A stretch of 64,000 bases of DNA from Desulfuromonadales bacterium (GTDB lineage: Bacteria; Desulfobacterota; Desulfuromonadia; Desulfuromonadales; Geopsychrobacteraceae): contig JAFGEL010000038.1 in assembly GCA_016931615.1 (NCBI GenBank), positions 1-64,000 of the forward strand, read 5' to 3'. The notes beneath the pieces were generated by a model that was not told the DNA's origin, did not search any database, and was given only the letters and a program-made list of their open reading frames with translations. Made by a program: the position numbers and the translations under genes. Positions 26,885 to 35,656 of this stretch are shown one piece after another (position 1 is the stretch's first letter; each line of letters begins with the position of its first letter).

Positions 26885-27883
26885 ATGAAAGACACAGCTA
26901 TTTTTCACCAGTCACTGGCCCAGATCCTGGAAGACCATCCATATATCGAGGATTTCCTCAACTCTTTCGGTTTGGAGATCAAGCCGACCGGTGACAGTTT
27001 GCAGCATTTTTTAGACAACCTTAATCCAGATGACCTGGAAGACCTGGGCGTCAGCAACGATCAGTTGAGATCTAATTTGAATGATTTTCTCGATGGCATG
27101 CTAGCGATTCAGCATCCGCTGGACAAAGTTGAATCATTGACAATCATTGGCGGACATAACAAATCAGGAGAAGCGGAAAACCTCGAATTTACCCTTCGGC
27201 CTGGTGAAGTGGTCTGCATTGTCGGTCCGACAGGTTCGGGTAAAAGCCGCCTGCTGGCCGATATCGAATGGGTCGCACAGGGGGATACGCCAACCGGGCG
27301 AAAAATCATGATCAACGGTCAGATGCCCGATGGAAAATGGCGTTTTTCCACCGAGCACAAGCTGGTCGCCCAATTGTCCCAAAACATGAACTTTGTCATG
27401 GATCTTTCCGCAGAGGAATTCATCCGGATGCACGCTGAAAGCCGTCTCATTCCTGATCCCGAACGGAAAGTTCGACAAATTCTGGAGCAAGCCAACGAAT
27501 TGGCCGGAGAACAATTTACTCCCGACACACCAGTCACCTCACTAAGTGGAGGCCAGTCACGGGCGCTTATGATCGCCGACATGGCATTTTTAAGCAAATC
27601 CCCGATCGCTTTGATTGATGAAATCGAAAATGCAGGCATTGATCGCAAGAAAGCGCTGGAGTTACTGGTACGTGAGGAAAAAATTATCCTCATGGCCACC
27701 CATGATCCGATCCTGGCGCTCATGGGGGACCGCAGACTGGTGATCAAGAATGGAGGCATCGCCAGAATCATTGAATCCAGTGACATGGAGCGGAAAAATC
27801 TCCAGCAGTTGGAAGAATTAGATAATAAACTACTCGCCCTGAGAAACCGAATCCGGTTGGGCGATACCCTTGAACAGATTTAA
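26885..27883 (+). CDS. ABC-type ATPase with N-terminal DUF1858-like domain, no permease partner
   Basis: A 332-residue protein. The first 80 residues resemble DUF1858 (LAQILEDHPYIEDFLNSFGLEI), as in the first gene of the unit. Residues about 85-300 form a complete ABC ATPase: Walker A GPTGSGKS, signature LSGGQSRALMIAD, Walker B PIALIDEIENAG and switch His in MATHDP. A C-terminal helical tail follows. No transmembrane permease is encoded in this unit or nearby, so the ATPase probably acts in the cytoplasm, as in SufC or other non-transport ABC proteins. Confidence 0.83.
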   Translation: MKDTAIFHQSLAQILEDHPYIEDFLNSFGLEIKPTGDSLQHFLDNLNPDDLEDLGVSNDQLRSNLNDFLDGMLAIQHPLDKVESLTIIGGHNKSGEAENLEFTLRPGEVVCIVGPTGSGKSRLLADIEWVAQGDTPTGRKIMINGQMPDGKWRFSTEHKLVAQLSQNMNFVMDLSAEEFIRMHAESRLIPDPERKVRQILEQANELAGEQFTPDTPVTSLSGGQSRALMIADMAFLSKSPIALIDEIENAGIDRKKALELLVREEKIILMATHDPILALMGDRRLVIKNGGIARIIESSDMERKNLQQLEELDNKLLALRNRIRLGDTLEQI

Positions 27884-27893
27884 GGAGAAGAAT

Positions 27894-28136
27894 ATGCATG
27901 ACGGATGTAATGGTCGTTTTCTCAATGGCGCTCAAATTGTCAACAAATTAAGGCAGATGGGTTTCAGTGGCTATACGATGCCGATTCCTGTTGAGATGAA
28001 ATGTGAAGGTTGTGAAGATGTGTTTACCATGCAGACAATGGAAGATCGCTGCGACAATTGTGGCATGGTCTATGGCGTAACCCCCTGCCATGCTACTGAT
28101 GCGACCAGTATTCAGCCGGCTGGTATTGATTATTGA
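27894..28136 (+). CDS. small zinc-ribbon protein
   Basis: An 80-residue protein. A double CXXC (CEGC and CDNC) about 17 residues apart makes a zinc ribbon or rubredoxin-like knuckle, with further Cys residues near the N-terminus (HDGC) and in VTPCHA. The ribosome site AAGGAGA overlaps the ABC ATPase stop codon and the ATG is at 27894, so translation is coupled to it. It closes the four-gene cassette. No family is recognised; a metal chaperone or adaptor would fit the neighbours. Confidence 0.75.
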   Translation: MHDGCNGRFLNGAQIVNKLRQMGFSGYTMPIPVEMKCEGCEDVFTMQTMEDRCDNCGMVYGVTPCHATDATSIQPAGIDY

Positions 28137-28222
28137 TCGTACGGTATCCAGATAGATTGAAACCTTCTTCTAGGCTGGTAAATTGTCTATACAAATAACT
28201 CTCTAATAAGGGAGGGCCTGTT

Positions 28223-28657
28223 TTGACACCACTGACAGAAAAAGATTTGTTTCATCGGATTCTCGAAGGAACTCCAGATGGTGTCCTTTTTGCTGACCAA
28301 GAAGGTATCATCCGCTACTGGAATGAAGGAGCTCGCAGGATTTTTGGCTATTCCAAAGAAGAAGCGCTTGGCGCGTCTCTTGATCTCATTATTCCAGAGA
28401 AACTGCGAGATCGGCATTGGTCTGGATATCACCATGTCATGGAAACCGGTGTCAGTCGCTACAGTACAGAACTGCTGTTAGTCCCTGCCTTGCATAAGGA
28501 CGGACATCAATTATCCTGTGAGTTTTCAATCGTGATGATTCATGATGATTCGGGAAGAATTATCGGGTTTGCCTCGATCATGCGGGATGTCACTGAGCGT
28601 TGGGAAAAAGAAAAAGAACTGAGGAAGCAGTTAGCCGCTTGTAAGAAAACACAATAA
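28223..28657 (+). CDS. stand-alone PAS domain protein
   Basis: A 144-residue protein made of a single PAS domain (ILEGTPDGVLFADQEGIIRYWNEGARRIFGYS) ending in the PAC motif GFASIMRDVTERWEKEKEL. There is no output domain, so it would act by protein contact. Start TTG at 28223 with GGGAGGG upstream. It follows the hcp-divergent cassette by 86 bases on the same strand and could belong to it or be separate. Confidence 0.85.
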   Translation: MTPLTEKDLFHRILEGTPDGVLFADQEGIIRYWNEGARRIFGYSKEEALGASLDLIIPEKLRDRHWSGYHHVMETGVSRYSTELLLVPALHKDGHQLSCEFSIVMIHDDSGRIIGFASIMRDVTERWEKEKELRKQLAACKKTQ

Positions 28658-28913
28658 TCAGCGAGAGAACAGATCGATACCTCAAAGCGGGGCCAGTCAT
28701 GTGTGCTCCGCTTTCTGCCAAATTGTCACCTCTAATGTCTGGACATTTGATTGATGACAAGCCCATAGGTCAGCCCCAATCAATGACCATCTCATATCTT
28801 GCCTCAAAATCAGCTACAAAAGTCCTTAGAAGTTGATGACAGCCTGAGCGACTGTTTTCCATCGCAATATTATTTGGAAGATCGCTTTAAGTATTTTTTC
28901 AGTATTCAAACGT
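28658..28913. other. intergenic stretch between convergent genes
   Basis: A short stem, AAAGCGG (28684-28690) with CCGCTTT (28708-28714), may end the PAS gene transcript, although no T run follows. I see no gene in the rest. Confidence 0.4.
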
Positions 28914-29315
28914 TCATTCCCAACGTCCATCGCGACGACGGCGCAATTCGATATCCATCGTTTCAATACGCCCCTGGTTATTGACGAACAGGCTCAACAG
29001 CCAGCTCACCGAACTGATGATCAGTGACCCGAGCAGCGCGGCACCGAAGCCGTCCACCATCAGACCGCCGATGAGGCCGGAGGTCATCAACAGCAGCATG
29101 GCGTTGATGACAAAGGTGAACAATCCCAGGGTCAGAACATTGATCGGCAGGGTCAAGATCAACAGGATGGGACGAAACAGCGCGTTGAGAATTCCCAGCG
29201 TAAGAGCTGCAAACAGCGCGGTAACAAACCCGTCGACGCGAATGCCGTCAACCACATAGGCAGCGGCCATGACGGCGACAGCCAGTGCCAGCCACTTGAA
29301 AAGCAAACCCTTCAC
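28914..29315 (-). CDS. phage-holin-family (YvlD-like) membrane protein
   Basis: A 133-residue protein with four hydrophobic helices and the family motif LGILNALFRPILLILTLPINVLTLGLFTFVINA. This is the PF04020-type family found in many bacteria without phage context; its role is unclear. It overlaps the DUF169 gene by 4 bases and is the last gene of the leftward operon that begins with the chelatase. Confidence 0.88.
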   Translation of the reverse strand: MKGLLFKWLALAVAVMAAAYVVDGIRVDGFVTALFAALTLGILNALFRPILLILTLPINVLTLGLFTFVINAMLLLMTSGLIGGLMVDGFGAALLGSLIISSVSWLLSLFVNNQGRIETMDIELRRRRDGRWE

Positions 29316-30145
29316 GCTGGGTCCCCTCCTTTGTCCGCAGCCAAGGCATTCCAGGTATGGCGCTGCAGAAAGGAACCCTCAACCTGCCCTTCCATAGTCA
29401 AAAACATCTGCCAGGGAAGCGCCATACTCATCACATGGGCACCAAACTGTTGGCGCAGGTACAACCGGGCGGAAAGGTCCATAGGCCCGGCTACCGCCCG
29501 AGGCCGCTCGCTTTCTGCCTCGCGGTAGGAATAGAGCCCAATCGCCTGGCAACCGGCGGCAAAGGGGAAAATCACATTGTCATTGCCTGGGAAACTGTAA
29601 TTGGCCAGCACCCCGATGGCGGAAAACTGATCGGGATCACTGAAAAACACCACGCTGACCGGTGTTTCGACATCAGGATCAACCAATGACAACGGTTTAT
29701 AGATCACGTATTGCGTCGGAATATCCCGAATCGGCAGCTCATGAATGAACTCCTCCACCGCCTGCGGATCTTTCAGGTAGCGCTCTCCTTCAAGAAACTC
29801 CTCGATAAATTCGCCGCGAGCTTTGCCCTGAAGTTTCGCAGCGACCGCCTCGCCCTGTTCCGTACCGGCATTTCCACTTGAAAGAAACCGGCAAAAGCAG
29901 TCAACACCACCCGGAAAATTAACATATTGGTCACCGAATCCGACCCCGGTTCCGCCGCCGTGACAACCAAAAGTCTCGCGGCTGCAGGCGGCGACCTGTC
30001 CCTTGGCCGCTGCGGCCAGCAGCCACATGACACAGCCCCAGGCCTGTTCCTTGAACATCTTGGCCTGCGGCGGTTTTTCATCACTCCAGAGGATGGCGAC
30101 GGGCTGATGGGGTAATCTGATCGCTGCGGCAATTTGACTCTGCAT
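29312..30145 (-). CDS. DUF169 family protein
   Basis: About 277 residues matching DUF169: an N-terminal HQPVAILWSDEKPPQA, Cys-rich motifs WGCVMWLLAAAAKGQVAACSRETFGCHGG, and a late FPFAAGCQAIGLYSY. Conserved cysteines suggest a metal or cluster site. Such genes often occur in methanogens and anaerobes with one-carbon or metal-enzyme genes. The ATG at 30145 has TGGAGG upstream. Function is not known. Confidence 0.85.
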   Translation of the reverse strand: MQSQIAAAIRLPHQPVAILWSDEKPPQAKMFKEQAWGCVMWLLAAAAKGQVAACSRETFGCHGGGTGVGFGDQYVNFPGGVDCFCRFLSSGNAGTEQGEAVAAKLQGKARGEFIEEFLEGERYLKDPQAVEEFIHELPIRDIPTQYVIYKPLSLVDPDVETPVSVVFFSDPDQFSAIGVLANYSFPGNDNVIFPFAAGCQAIGLYSYREAESERPRAVAGPMDLSARLYLRQQFGAHVMSMALPWQMFLTMEGQVEGSFLQRHTWNALAADKGGDPA

Positions 30146-30194
30146 GGGCACCTCCAATCAGGTTTTGGGACTCAGGCCATGACTGACATCCTGT

Positions 30195-30884
30195 TCATAA
30201 GGGATTTTTCAAATACCGATAATAGCTGTCGTACTGGTAAATAGCCGCCAGTGGGTTGTGAGCCAGCAAGCGGTCTTTGGACGCCAGAACCGTATTATAG
30301 GCTTCGGCATACTTGAAAAACAGCGCATCATGGCCGACACAGACGCCGAACAGCACATTCAGGTCGGATTTGTGTTCATTGGCCGTCAACGCCTGCAGGA
30401 TCGGGTTGCACATCGCCTCAAAAGTGGTCGGATCGATCTGCTGTTCGCGCAGCAGGCCGATCTCTTCTTTCGAAATCGCTCCCGCTTTGCACATCACCGA
30501 GATCGTCTCAAAGCCATTATTGGTAAAAATTTCATGGATAATTTCAGCCTCTTTGCGCATGCCGATACAGAAGATCAGACAGATCCGTTTGAATTTCATC
30601 TTTTTGGCAAACTCAATGGTTTCCTGAATGCGCGGTTTCACCGGGCGAATATTCGCGTATCCCTTATCCTTATCTCCGTAGCCTTCACCTTCCTGAATCG
30701 ATGCCTGGCGCACCATCTCCATGACGCCTGGATCTTTGAGGATTTCCAGGGTTTTCCTGATGACCTCGGGCGACCGGGTCGAAGGACAGTTACTCGGAGC
30801 TTTGCCTTTTTCCTGGCGGCAGATGCGTTGCGGAACCTCTACCGGGCAGACGGCACAGGTTGGTAATGGAATTTCTTTGGACAT
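30195..30884 (-). CDS. DUF1847 family metal-binding-like protein
   Basis: A 229-residue protein. It begins with conserved cysteines (CAVCPVEVPQRICRQEKGKAPSNCP) and carries the DUF1847 core ICLIFCIGMRKEAEIIHEIFTNNGFETISVMCKAGAIS and FGVCVGHDALFFKYAEA. The repeated Cys/His pattern points to a bound metal or iron-sulfur cluster. Known only from anaerobes and without an assigned role. It lies between the LarA homologue (126 bases) and DUF169 (49 bases), in the same direction. Confidence 0.85.
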   Translation of the reverse strand: MSKEIPLPTCAVCPVEVPQRICRQEKGKAPSNCPSTRSPEVIRKTLEILKDPGVMEMVRQASIQEGEGYGDKDKGYANIRPVKPRIQETIEFAKKMKFKRICLIFCIGMRKEAEIIHEIFTNNGFETISVMCKAGAISKEEIGLLREQQIDPTTFEAMCNPILQALTANEHKSDLNVLFGVCVGHDALFFKYAEAYNTVLASKDRLLAHNPLAAIYQYDSYYRYLKNPL

Positions 30885-31016
30885 GAAAAGTCTCCCTTAG
30901 TATTTGTTGAAAAACGGCACACAAACCTGCCGTATTTTGAAAGCCAGACCGGGTTTACGCGTCCCTGAAAATGGAATCGTCAACCGCAATTGGAGCGCAG
31001 TCGATACCAGAAATCT

Positions 31017-32291
31017 TTAGGTCACCCTCAGGATCAGCATTGGACCATCCGGCACAATGGCCCAGCGGGCATCGTTCCCAAAGCGCTCAAGAAGTTCATT
31101 GATCGCTGTTTCCACGTTTTCAACCGCACGGAAATGAAATTGCTCCAGCGTTGCCGCGTCAAGGCCATCGGTATACAACCAGATCTCATTCTTCAGCCGG
31201 ACCTGGTAGGTTTCCTGCGCGCACCATTGGTCAAGCACGAAAAATTCCTTGTTCATAATCTTATCGATAAACGCCTGCGGGCTGGTGGCATGATTGAAAA
31301 CTTCACGGTATTCGTCGCTGCCGAACCCTTCGGGGCATTCGCTGGCCATCAGAATCACCCCGCCTTCCCGGGTCGCTCCCATCACCCCCGACAGACCTTT
31401 CGAACTCTGGTAAAGATTACAGTCCAAGGGCGCACCCGAGTTGGTCGTCACGACAAAATCAAGCGGCCGATCAAGCGCCTTCATACAGTGCCGGGAAAGA
31501 AATTCCACCCCCTCAAGATGCGCCTTGACCGGATCACCACAGAAAATCCCGGTGACCTGCTTATCGGTATCCAGCGTGACATTGACAACAAAATCAGCCC
31601 CGGCCTTGGCCATGATTTCGAGTCCGGCCTCGTGAAACGGGTTACCGTCAAGGACTCCGTAAACGGTTTTAGGATGGGCCACCATCTCCGGCCCATGCAT
31701 GAATTCAAGGGTCTGCGCGGAGGAGATTCCCGGCAGAATTGATTTTCTCCCGCCGGAAAACCCGGCCCACATGTGCGGCTCGATAAATCCGGTCAGAATT
31801 TTAAGATCGGCCTGCACATAGTGCTTGTTGACATAGGCTGGCACACCATCACCGATCTCACCGACCAGAACCATGTCCTCATGATTTTTGGAAAAGTGAT
31901 TGATGACGCGATAGTTTTCGGCAATCTCCCGACCGACCAGCTGAACCAGTTCCTCACCTTCGTTGGGCCGATGAATTCCGGTGGCGATCAGAATCGTCAC
32001 CTGCTCAGCACCCAGCCCGGCGGTTTCGAGTTGCCGCAGGATTTCCGGCAGCAACAGGCGGTTCGGCACCGGCCGGGTGATATCGCTGATGACGATGACC
32101 GCATCCTTACGGCCCCGGGCAATCTTCTGCAATGGCTCAGATTCAATCGGCTGCAGCAATGATTGTTGAAGAACCGCCTGTGGATTTTCCAGGGTCGCAA
32201 CCTGTTCAGGATAAAGCACCCCCTGAAAATTTGGCGTTTCGGGATAATTTATGACCAGGCCGTCCGTTCCGTATTTCAATTTGACCTGCAT
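31017..32291 (-). CDS. larA: LarA-family nickel-pincer racemase/epimerase
   Basis: A 424-residue homologue of the nickel-dependent lactate racemase. The residues known in Lactobacillus plantarum LarA are found at matching spacing: Arg73, His107 (in GIHRPN), His173, Lys183 (in SGGRKSILPG, pincer attachment), His199 (nickel ligand) and Gln295/Lys298 (in LYQSSKG). So the cofactor and hydride-transfer chemistry should be intact. The substrate may be lactate or another 2-hydroxy acid, since the family is broad. The cofactor genes larB, larC and larE are not in the window. Confidence 0.92.
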   Translation of the reverse strand: MQVKLKYGTDGLVINYPETPNFQGVLYPEQVATLENPQAVLQQSLLQPIESEPLQKIARGRKDAVIVISDITRPVPNRLLLPEILRQLETAGLGAEQVTILIATGIHRPNEGEELVQLVGREIAENYRVINHFSKNHEDMVLVGEIGDGVPAYVNKHYVQADLKILTGFIEPHMWAGFSGGRKSILPGISSAQTLEFMHGPEMVAHPKTVYGVLDGNPFHEAGLEIMAKAGADFVVNVTLDTDKQVTGIFCGDPVKAHLEGVEFLSRHCMKALDRPLDFVVTTNSGAPLDCNLYQSSKGLSGVMGATREGGVILMASECPEGFGSDEYREVFNHATSPQAFIDKIMNKEFFVLDQWCAQETYQVRLKNEIWLYTDGLDAATLEQFHFRAVENVETAINELLERFGNDARWAIVPDGPMLILRVT

Positions 32292-32325
32292 AGGAATCCT
32301 CCTTCAGCAGAAAATCGTGATCCAA

Positions 32326-32664
32326 TCAGCTCCCTCGGGGCGGCTCATAACGTTCATAATAACCGATCAGGGCGCCGCTCTTCGAGCGGACCGCACGCAT
32401 ATAAATCCGGTATTTTTTATTGTCGGTAATCAGTTCTTCGTCCAGCCCCTGCTCCATGCGCTTTACAATCTCGATCATCTGTTGACATGATTGCTCATTG
32501 TGACAGTCGAGCAGCGAGCTGCCGAGCAATGCACGCCCTCCGCTGTAGAAAGCTTCAGCGGCTTTATTAAGATAGATCACTTTATGGTTCAGATCTGCAA
32601 CCAGTGTGGGATTTTTCAGACTGTCAAGCAGGTCAAGTGCCATTTCAAAAGATATAGTGTTCAC
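32326..32664 (-). CDS. small PAS domain protein
   Basis: A 112-residue single PAS domain (LDSLKNPTLVADLNHKVIYLNKAAEAFY) with a Cys-containing segment, LLDCHNEQSCQQM, resembling the PAS_10 type linked to DUF438/hemerythrin proteins. It is 3 bases after the VWA gene and 34 bases before larA, hence in the same operon. No output domain is present. Confidence 0.82.
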   Translation of the reverse strand: MNTISFEMALDLLDSLKNPTLVADLNHKVIYLNKAAEAFYSGGRALLGSSLLDCHNEQSCQQMIEIVKRMEQGLDEELITDNKKYRIYMRAVRSKSGALIGYYERYEPPRGS

Positions 32665-32667
32665 TTA

Positions 32668-33480
32668 CTATTCCATTTCATCTTTATTGTTTTTTTCTTT
32701 TTCGTTCCAGATCAGGTCCAACAGTTGTCTGCCGGTCAGCTCCCTCACGTGTCGATAGCGCCCTTCCAGTGCCCCGGCAAGACGTCGCAGCAGGGCGCTG
32801 CCCCGCGCTCCTGCGTGTGTATCTACAATCATAGTCCGTAACTGCTCGCCGCGCAAAAGGCGCGCCAGGGTCAGCAGTTCGCTGGCGACATCAACACCGG
32901 AAGATAACGGCACATTGGCATCGCCATCCGAAACGACAATCACCAGTGGGACAATGCCCGGCTGTTTCTGTCGAGCGATTCTTACCAGCTGACCGGCCTT
33001 GGCTAATCCGTCCGCAAGCGGGGTCGCACCGCCAACAGCCAGTTGCCGCAAGCGCTGACGAGCAAGCAGAATACTGGTCGTCGGTGGCAACAACAGCTTT
33101 GCCCGGTGCCCCCTGAAGGCGATCAGGGCAACCTGGTCACGTTGCTGATAAGCAGCGGTCAACCACCCGAGAACAGCCCCCTTCGCGGCCTTCATTCTGG
33201 CAACAGTCCCTTCCCCCATGGAATCGGAAGCATCAACGACGAAGACAAACAGGGATTTGTGTTTTTTGCGGAAAACTTTTTGTCTCAGATCCGCCATTCG
33301 CAGCTGGTTCAGAGAAAAACCGGCCCCGTGACGTAACAGCCCGGTGACCAGCGTCGCGGCATAATCGAGCCTGAAATCCCTGCCCTGGCGTCCGAGCGGC
33401 ACACTGCGCAGATGACGCCCTGAAGCAGCTGAAAATCTCGAGCGACGGGACTTCCCCCCCTGAGGGTGGGTCAACGTCAA
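32668..33480 (-). CDS. chlD: VWA (ChlD) domain of Mg/Co-chelatase, made by -1 frameshift
   Basis: The von Willebrand A domain of an ATP-dependent chelatase subunit D. The metal-ion-dependent adhesion motif DASDSMG is visible with later Thr/Asp residues (GGATPLADGL, VVSDGDAN). The only in-frame start near the N-terminus is a TTG at 33480 without a ribosome site, yet the frame stays open, with sensible residues (SERLINLADEQCLAPLDLAG), back to a nine-A run at 33543-33551 inside the upstream ChlI-like gene. A -1 slip there joins the two into a 676-residue ChlI-ChlD protein, as described for chlD genes elsewhere. Confidence 0.85.
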   Translation of the reverse strand: MTLTHPQGGKSRRSRFSAASGRHLRSVPLGRQGRDFRLDYAATLVTGLLRHGAGFSLNQLRMADLRQKVFRKKHKSLFVFVVDASDSMGEGTVARMKAAKGAVLGWLTAAYQQRDQVALIAFRGHRAKLLLPPTTSILLARQRLRQLAVGGATPLADGLAKAGQLVRIARQKQPGIVPLVIVVSDGDANVPLSSGVDVASELLTLARLLRGEQLRTMIVDTHAGARGSALLRRLAGALEGRYRHVRELTGRQLLDLIWNEKEKNNKDEME

Positions 33481-33527
33481 ACCCGCGAGATCGAGAGGGG
33501 CAAGACATTGCTCATCGGCCAGATTGA

Positions 33528-34697
33528 TCAGGCGTTCTGAAGTTTTTTTTTAAACGTTTCAAACAGCATACTGCCGGCTGCCGCGGAACCGGGGAACTCA
33601 ATGTCATGACAATAATCATCGGCTTCAAGCTCATGATCGCTGTCCGTGCCCGGCAAGGTTGCGTAGCCTTCCAATCCGGCTTGCAGCGTTTTTTCCACCT
33701 GTGCGGCATCCATCAGCAGACCACCGGGCAGACGGTGGGGAAAGACCAACCAGGCGAGGTGACGGATATCGACGAGGTCCAGCCGTGACTTATCCATAAG
33801 AGCCGCGTAAGCCCTGGCCGCTTTAAGCAGGATAATGTCGGCACGATGCCCCTGAACCTTGAAGGTCAAGGCCAGACGGGTGACCAGGTCAAGCGCTTCC
33901 TGCGGGACATCGATGGTAGTCAAGTGCTGCCGCGCAGACACAATCTGGCGGGAAAGAAAATCTTCCTCCGCCTTGTGCTCAAGACAAAAAGCCCGGGGAT
34001 TCTGTTCATAGCTCAGACGCTCGGCGACCAGCTGCCGGCGCTGGCTTGGCTCGTCCAGGCCTTCAACCGTGACCACCAGGCCGAAACGATCAAGAAATTG
34101 GGGTCGCAACTCTCCTTCCTCAGGATTCATCGTGCCGATCAGCATGAAGCGGGACGGATAGGTCACGCAAAACCCTTCCCGCTCGACGCGATTCACTCCC
34201 GAAGCGGCGGCGTCAAGCAACAGGTCGACAAGATGATCCTCAAGCAGATTGACCTCATCGACGTAAAGAATACCCCGGTTGGCTGCAGCCAGCAGGCCCG
34301 GCTCAAACTGCCTTTGGCCGGTTTTCAAGGTATTTTCAAGCTGCAGGCTGCCGACCACCCGGTCTTCTGTCGCTCCCAGCGGCAGCTCAACCAAAGGTGT
34401 CGCTATCCGCTCTACATCCAGTGCCTCGCCACGGTTGAAACGCTCAAGACAGTCATCGTGCATATGCTCAGGTTGATCGGCAGGACAATGATAAGGACAG
34501 CCGCGAACCACCTCAATTTCGGGTAGCAATGCGGCCAGGGCCCGCGCCGCCGTCGATTTGGCCGTGCCCTTATGGCCGCGAATCAGCACCCCACCGATCG
34601 TCGGGTCGACGGCATTCAGCAGCAACGCCGTTTTCATGGCGTCCTGACCGACAATAGCGCTGAAAGGGTACGGAACAGAATTCATCAACACATCCAT
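33528..34697 (-). CDS. chlI: ChlI-like AAA+ ATPase of Mg/Co-chelatase
   Basis: A 389-residue AAA+ protein. Walker A is GHKGTAKST, followed by the family's Cys pair GCPYHC, Walker B ILYVDEVNLLEDHLVDLLLD, sensor 1 GTMNPEEGELRPQFLDRF and a C-terminal arginine-finger and lid region. Such subunits power metal insertion (Mg or Co) into tetrapyrroles together with ChlD and a CobN/BchH-type subunit, which is not in the window. It is the first gene of a leftward operon with PAS, larA, DUF1847, DUF169 and a membrane protein. The stop lies 15 bases past the slippery A run. Confidence 0.9.
   Translation of the reverse strand: MDVLMNSVPYPFSAIVGQDAMKTALLLNAVDPTIGGVLIRGHKGTAKSTAARALAALLPEIEVVRGCPYHCPADQPEHMHDDCLERFNRGEALDVERIATPLVELPLGATEDRVVGSLQLENTLKTGQRQFEPGLLAAANRGILYVDEVNLLEDHLVDLLLDAAASGVNRVEREGFCVTYPSRFMLIGTMNPEEGELRPQFLDRFGLVVTVEGLDEPSQRRQLVAERLSYEQNPRAFCLEHKAEEDFLSRQIVSARQHLTTIDVPQEALDLVTRLALTFKVQGHRADIILLKAARAYAALMDKSRLDLVDIRHLAWLVFPHRLPGGLLMDAAQVEKTLQAGLEGYATLPGTDSDHELEADDYCHDIEFPGSAAAGSMLFETFKKKLQNA
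33541..33554 (-). promoter_or_regulatory. programmed -1 frameshift site (nine A)
   Basis: On the minus strand TTTAAAAAAAAACT places three Lys codons before CTT CAG AAC GCC TGA. Slipping back one base at the A run reads ACT TCA GAA CGC and enters the VWA frame. Termination gives a 389-residue ChlI-like product; slipping gives 676 residues. Confidence 0.75.
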
Positions 34698-34754
34698 AGT
34701 GACGTTACAGCAGAGGCGATTTTATCACAGCAGCCCCGGTGAATGATGGAGAAA

Positions 34755-34790
34755 GAACAAAACCCCCAGTCACTAAAGCGTGGCCGGGGG
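34755..34790 (-). terminator. ssb terminator
   Basis: A hairpin built on CCCCC and GGGGG (34763-34790) with further CAC/GTG pairing is followed on the minus strand by TTTTGTTC. It separates ssb from the chelatase operon. Confidence 0.8.
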
Positions 34791-34824
34791 CATAGGTTAT
34801 CTGCACAAACACAAAAATTTACGA

Positions 34825-35307
34825 CTAGAAGGGTATTTCGTCATCCGGGTTAAAAACCGGATCTTCAAAATCGCTCTCCTGTTTAGCTCCACCCCGCTTA
34901 TCCTGACTTGCCGGTCTGTAGTCCTGGCCACCCTGATTATAACTCTGACCAGAACCGTAACCACCCCCCTGGCTGTCGTCACGGCTGCCGAGCATCTGCA
35001 TCTGATCGACAACGATCTCGGTGATATAGCGCTTGTTCCCATCGCGATCATCGTAGGAACGGGTCTGGATTTTACCCTCAATATAAACCTGCTTGCCCTT
35101 GTGGAGAAATTTGCCGCAGATTTCCGCCAGCTGCCGCCAGGCCACGATATTGTGCCACTCGGTCTTTTCCTGCCGGTTGCCGTCACGATCCTTGTAACGT
35201 TCGGTCGTTGCGAGGGAAAAAGTCGCAACGGCCGTACCCGAAGGCGTGTAGCGCAGCTCGGGATCTTTTCCCAAATTGCCCACAAGAATAACTTTATTGA
35301 CTGACAT
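34825..35307 (-). CDS. ssb: single-stranded DNA-binding protein
   Basis: A 160-residue SSB that coats single-stranded DNA in replication, repair and recombination. The OB fold starts [24 protein letters not shown], a Gly/Gln-rich linker follows ([14 protein letters not shown]), and the acidic tail DDEIPF, which binds partner proteins, is intact. The ATG at 35307 has AGGAGG directly upstream; an in-frame start at 35328 is less likely. Confidence 0.97.
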   Translation of the reverse strand: MSVNKVILVGNLGKDPELRYTPSGTAVATFSLATTERYKDRDGNRQEKTEWHNIVAWRQLAEICGKFLHKGKQVYIEGKIQTRSYDDRDGNKRYITEIVVDQMQMLGSRDDSQGGGYGSGQSYNQGGQDYRPASQDKRGGAKQESDFEDPVFNPDDEIPF

Positions 35308-35656
35308 GGGACCTCCTGTTGAGTTCAATATGATAAAAAATTCAGTGTCTTATCGGAGAGATCATAGTACAGGTTTCAAGTGCTCACGAACAGTAAAATC
35401 CCTTTAACCTGGCTGCGATCATTCAGGATTTATTGAGTGAAGACACCTTAGTCAGCACCATGATCCCACCCCTTTCCCTGGGCTGTTACCTGAAAAAGAC
35501 CAAAGAACTCCTGCCCTGAAACACTTGCATATCGCTTGGTAAAAAAGACTTGGGGGGGTTGTATCTTGCGGCCGTCTCCGTTACAACATCAGCGGCAGTT
35601 GTTTTATCTCGATGGCTGTTTGACCGGCCGACTTTTCAAATTCTCTGGATCTCGAC
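35308..35656. other. divergent intergenic region, ssb and epd promoters
   Basis: No convincing gene. The region must hold the ssb and epd promoters. A G-run (35551-35558) near TTGTAT is noted, but no operator is recognised. Confidence 0.35.

Noticed and set aside
33480-33482. TTG as a normal start of the VWA gene
   Set aside because: No ribosome site is present and the family-like sequence continues upstream in the same frame to the A run, so a frameshift explains it better.
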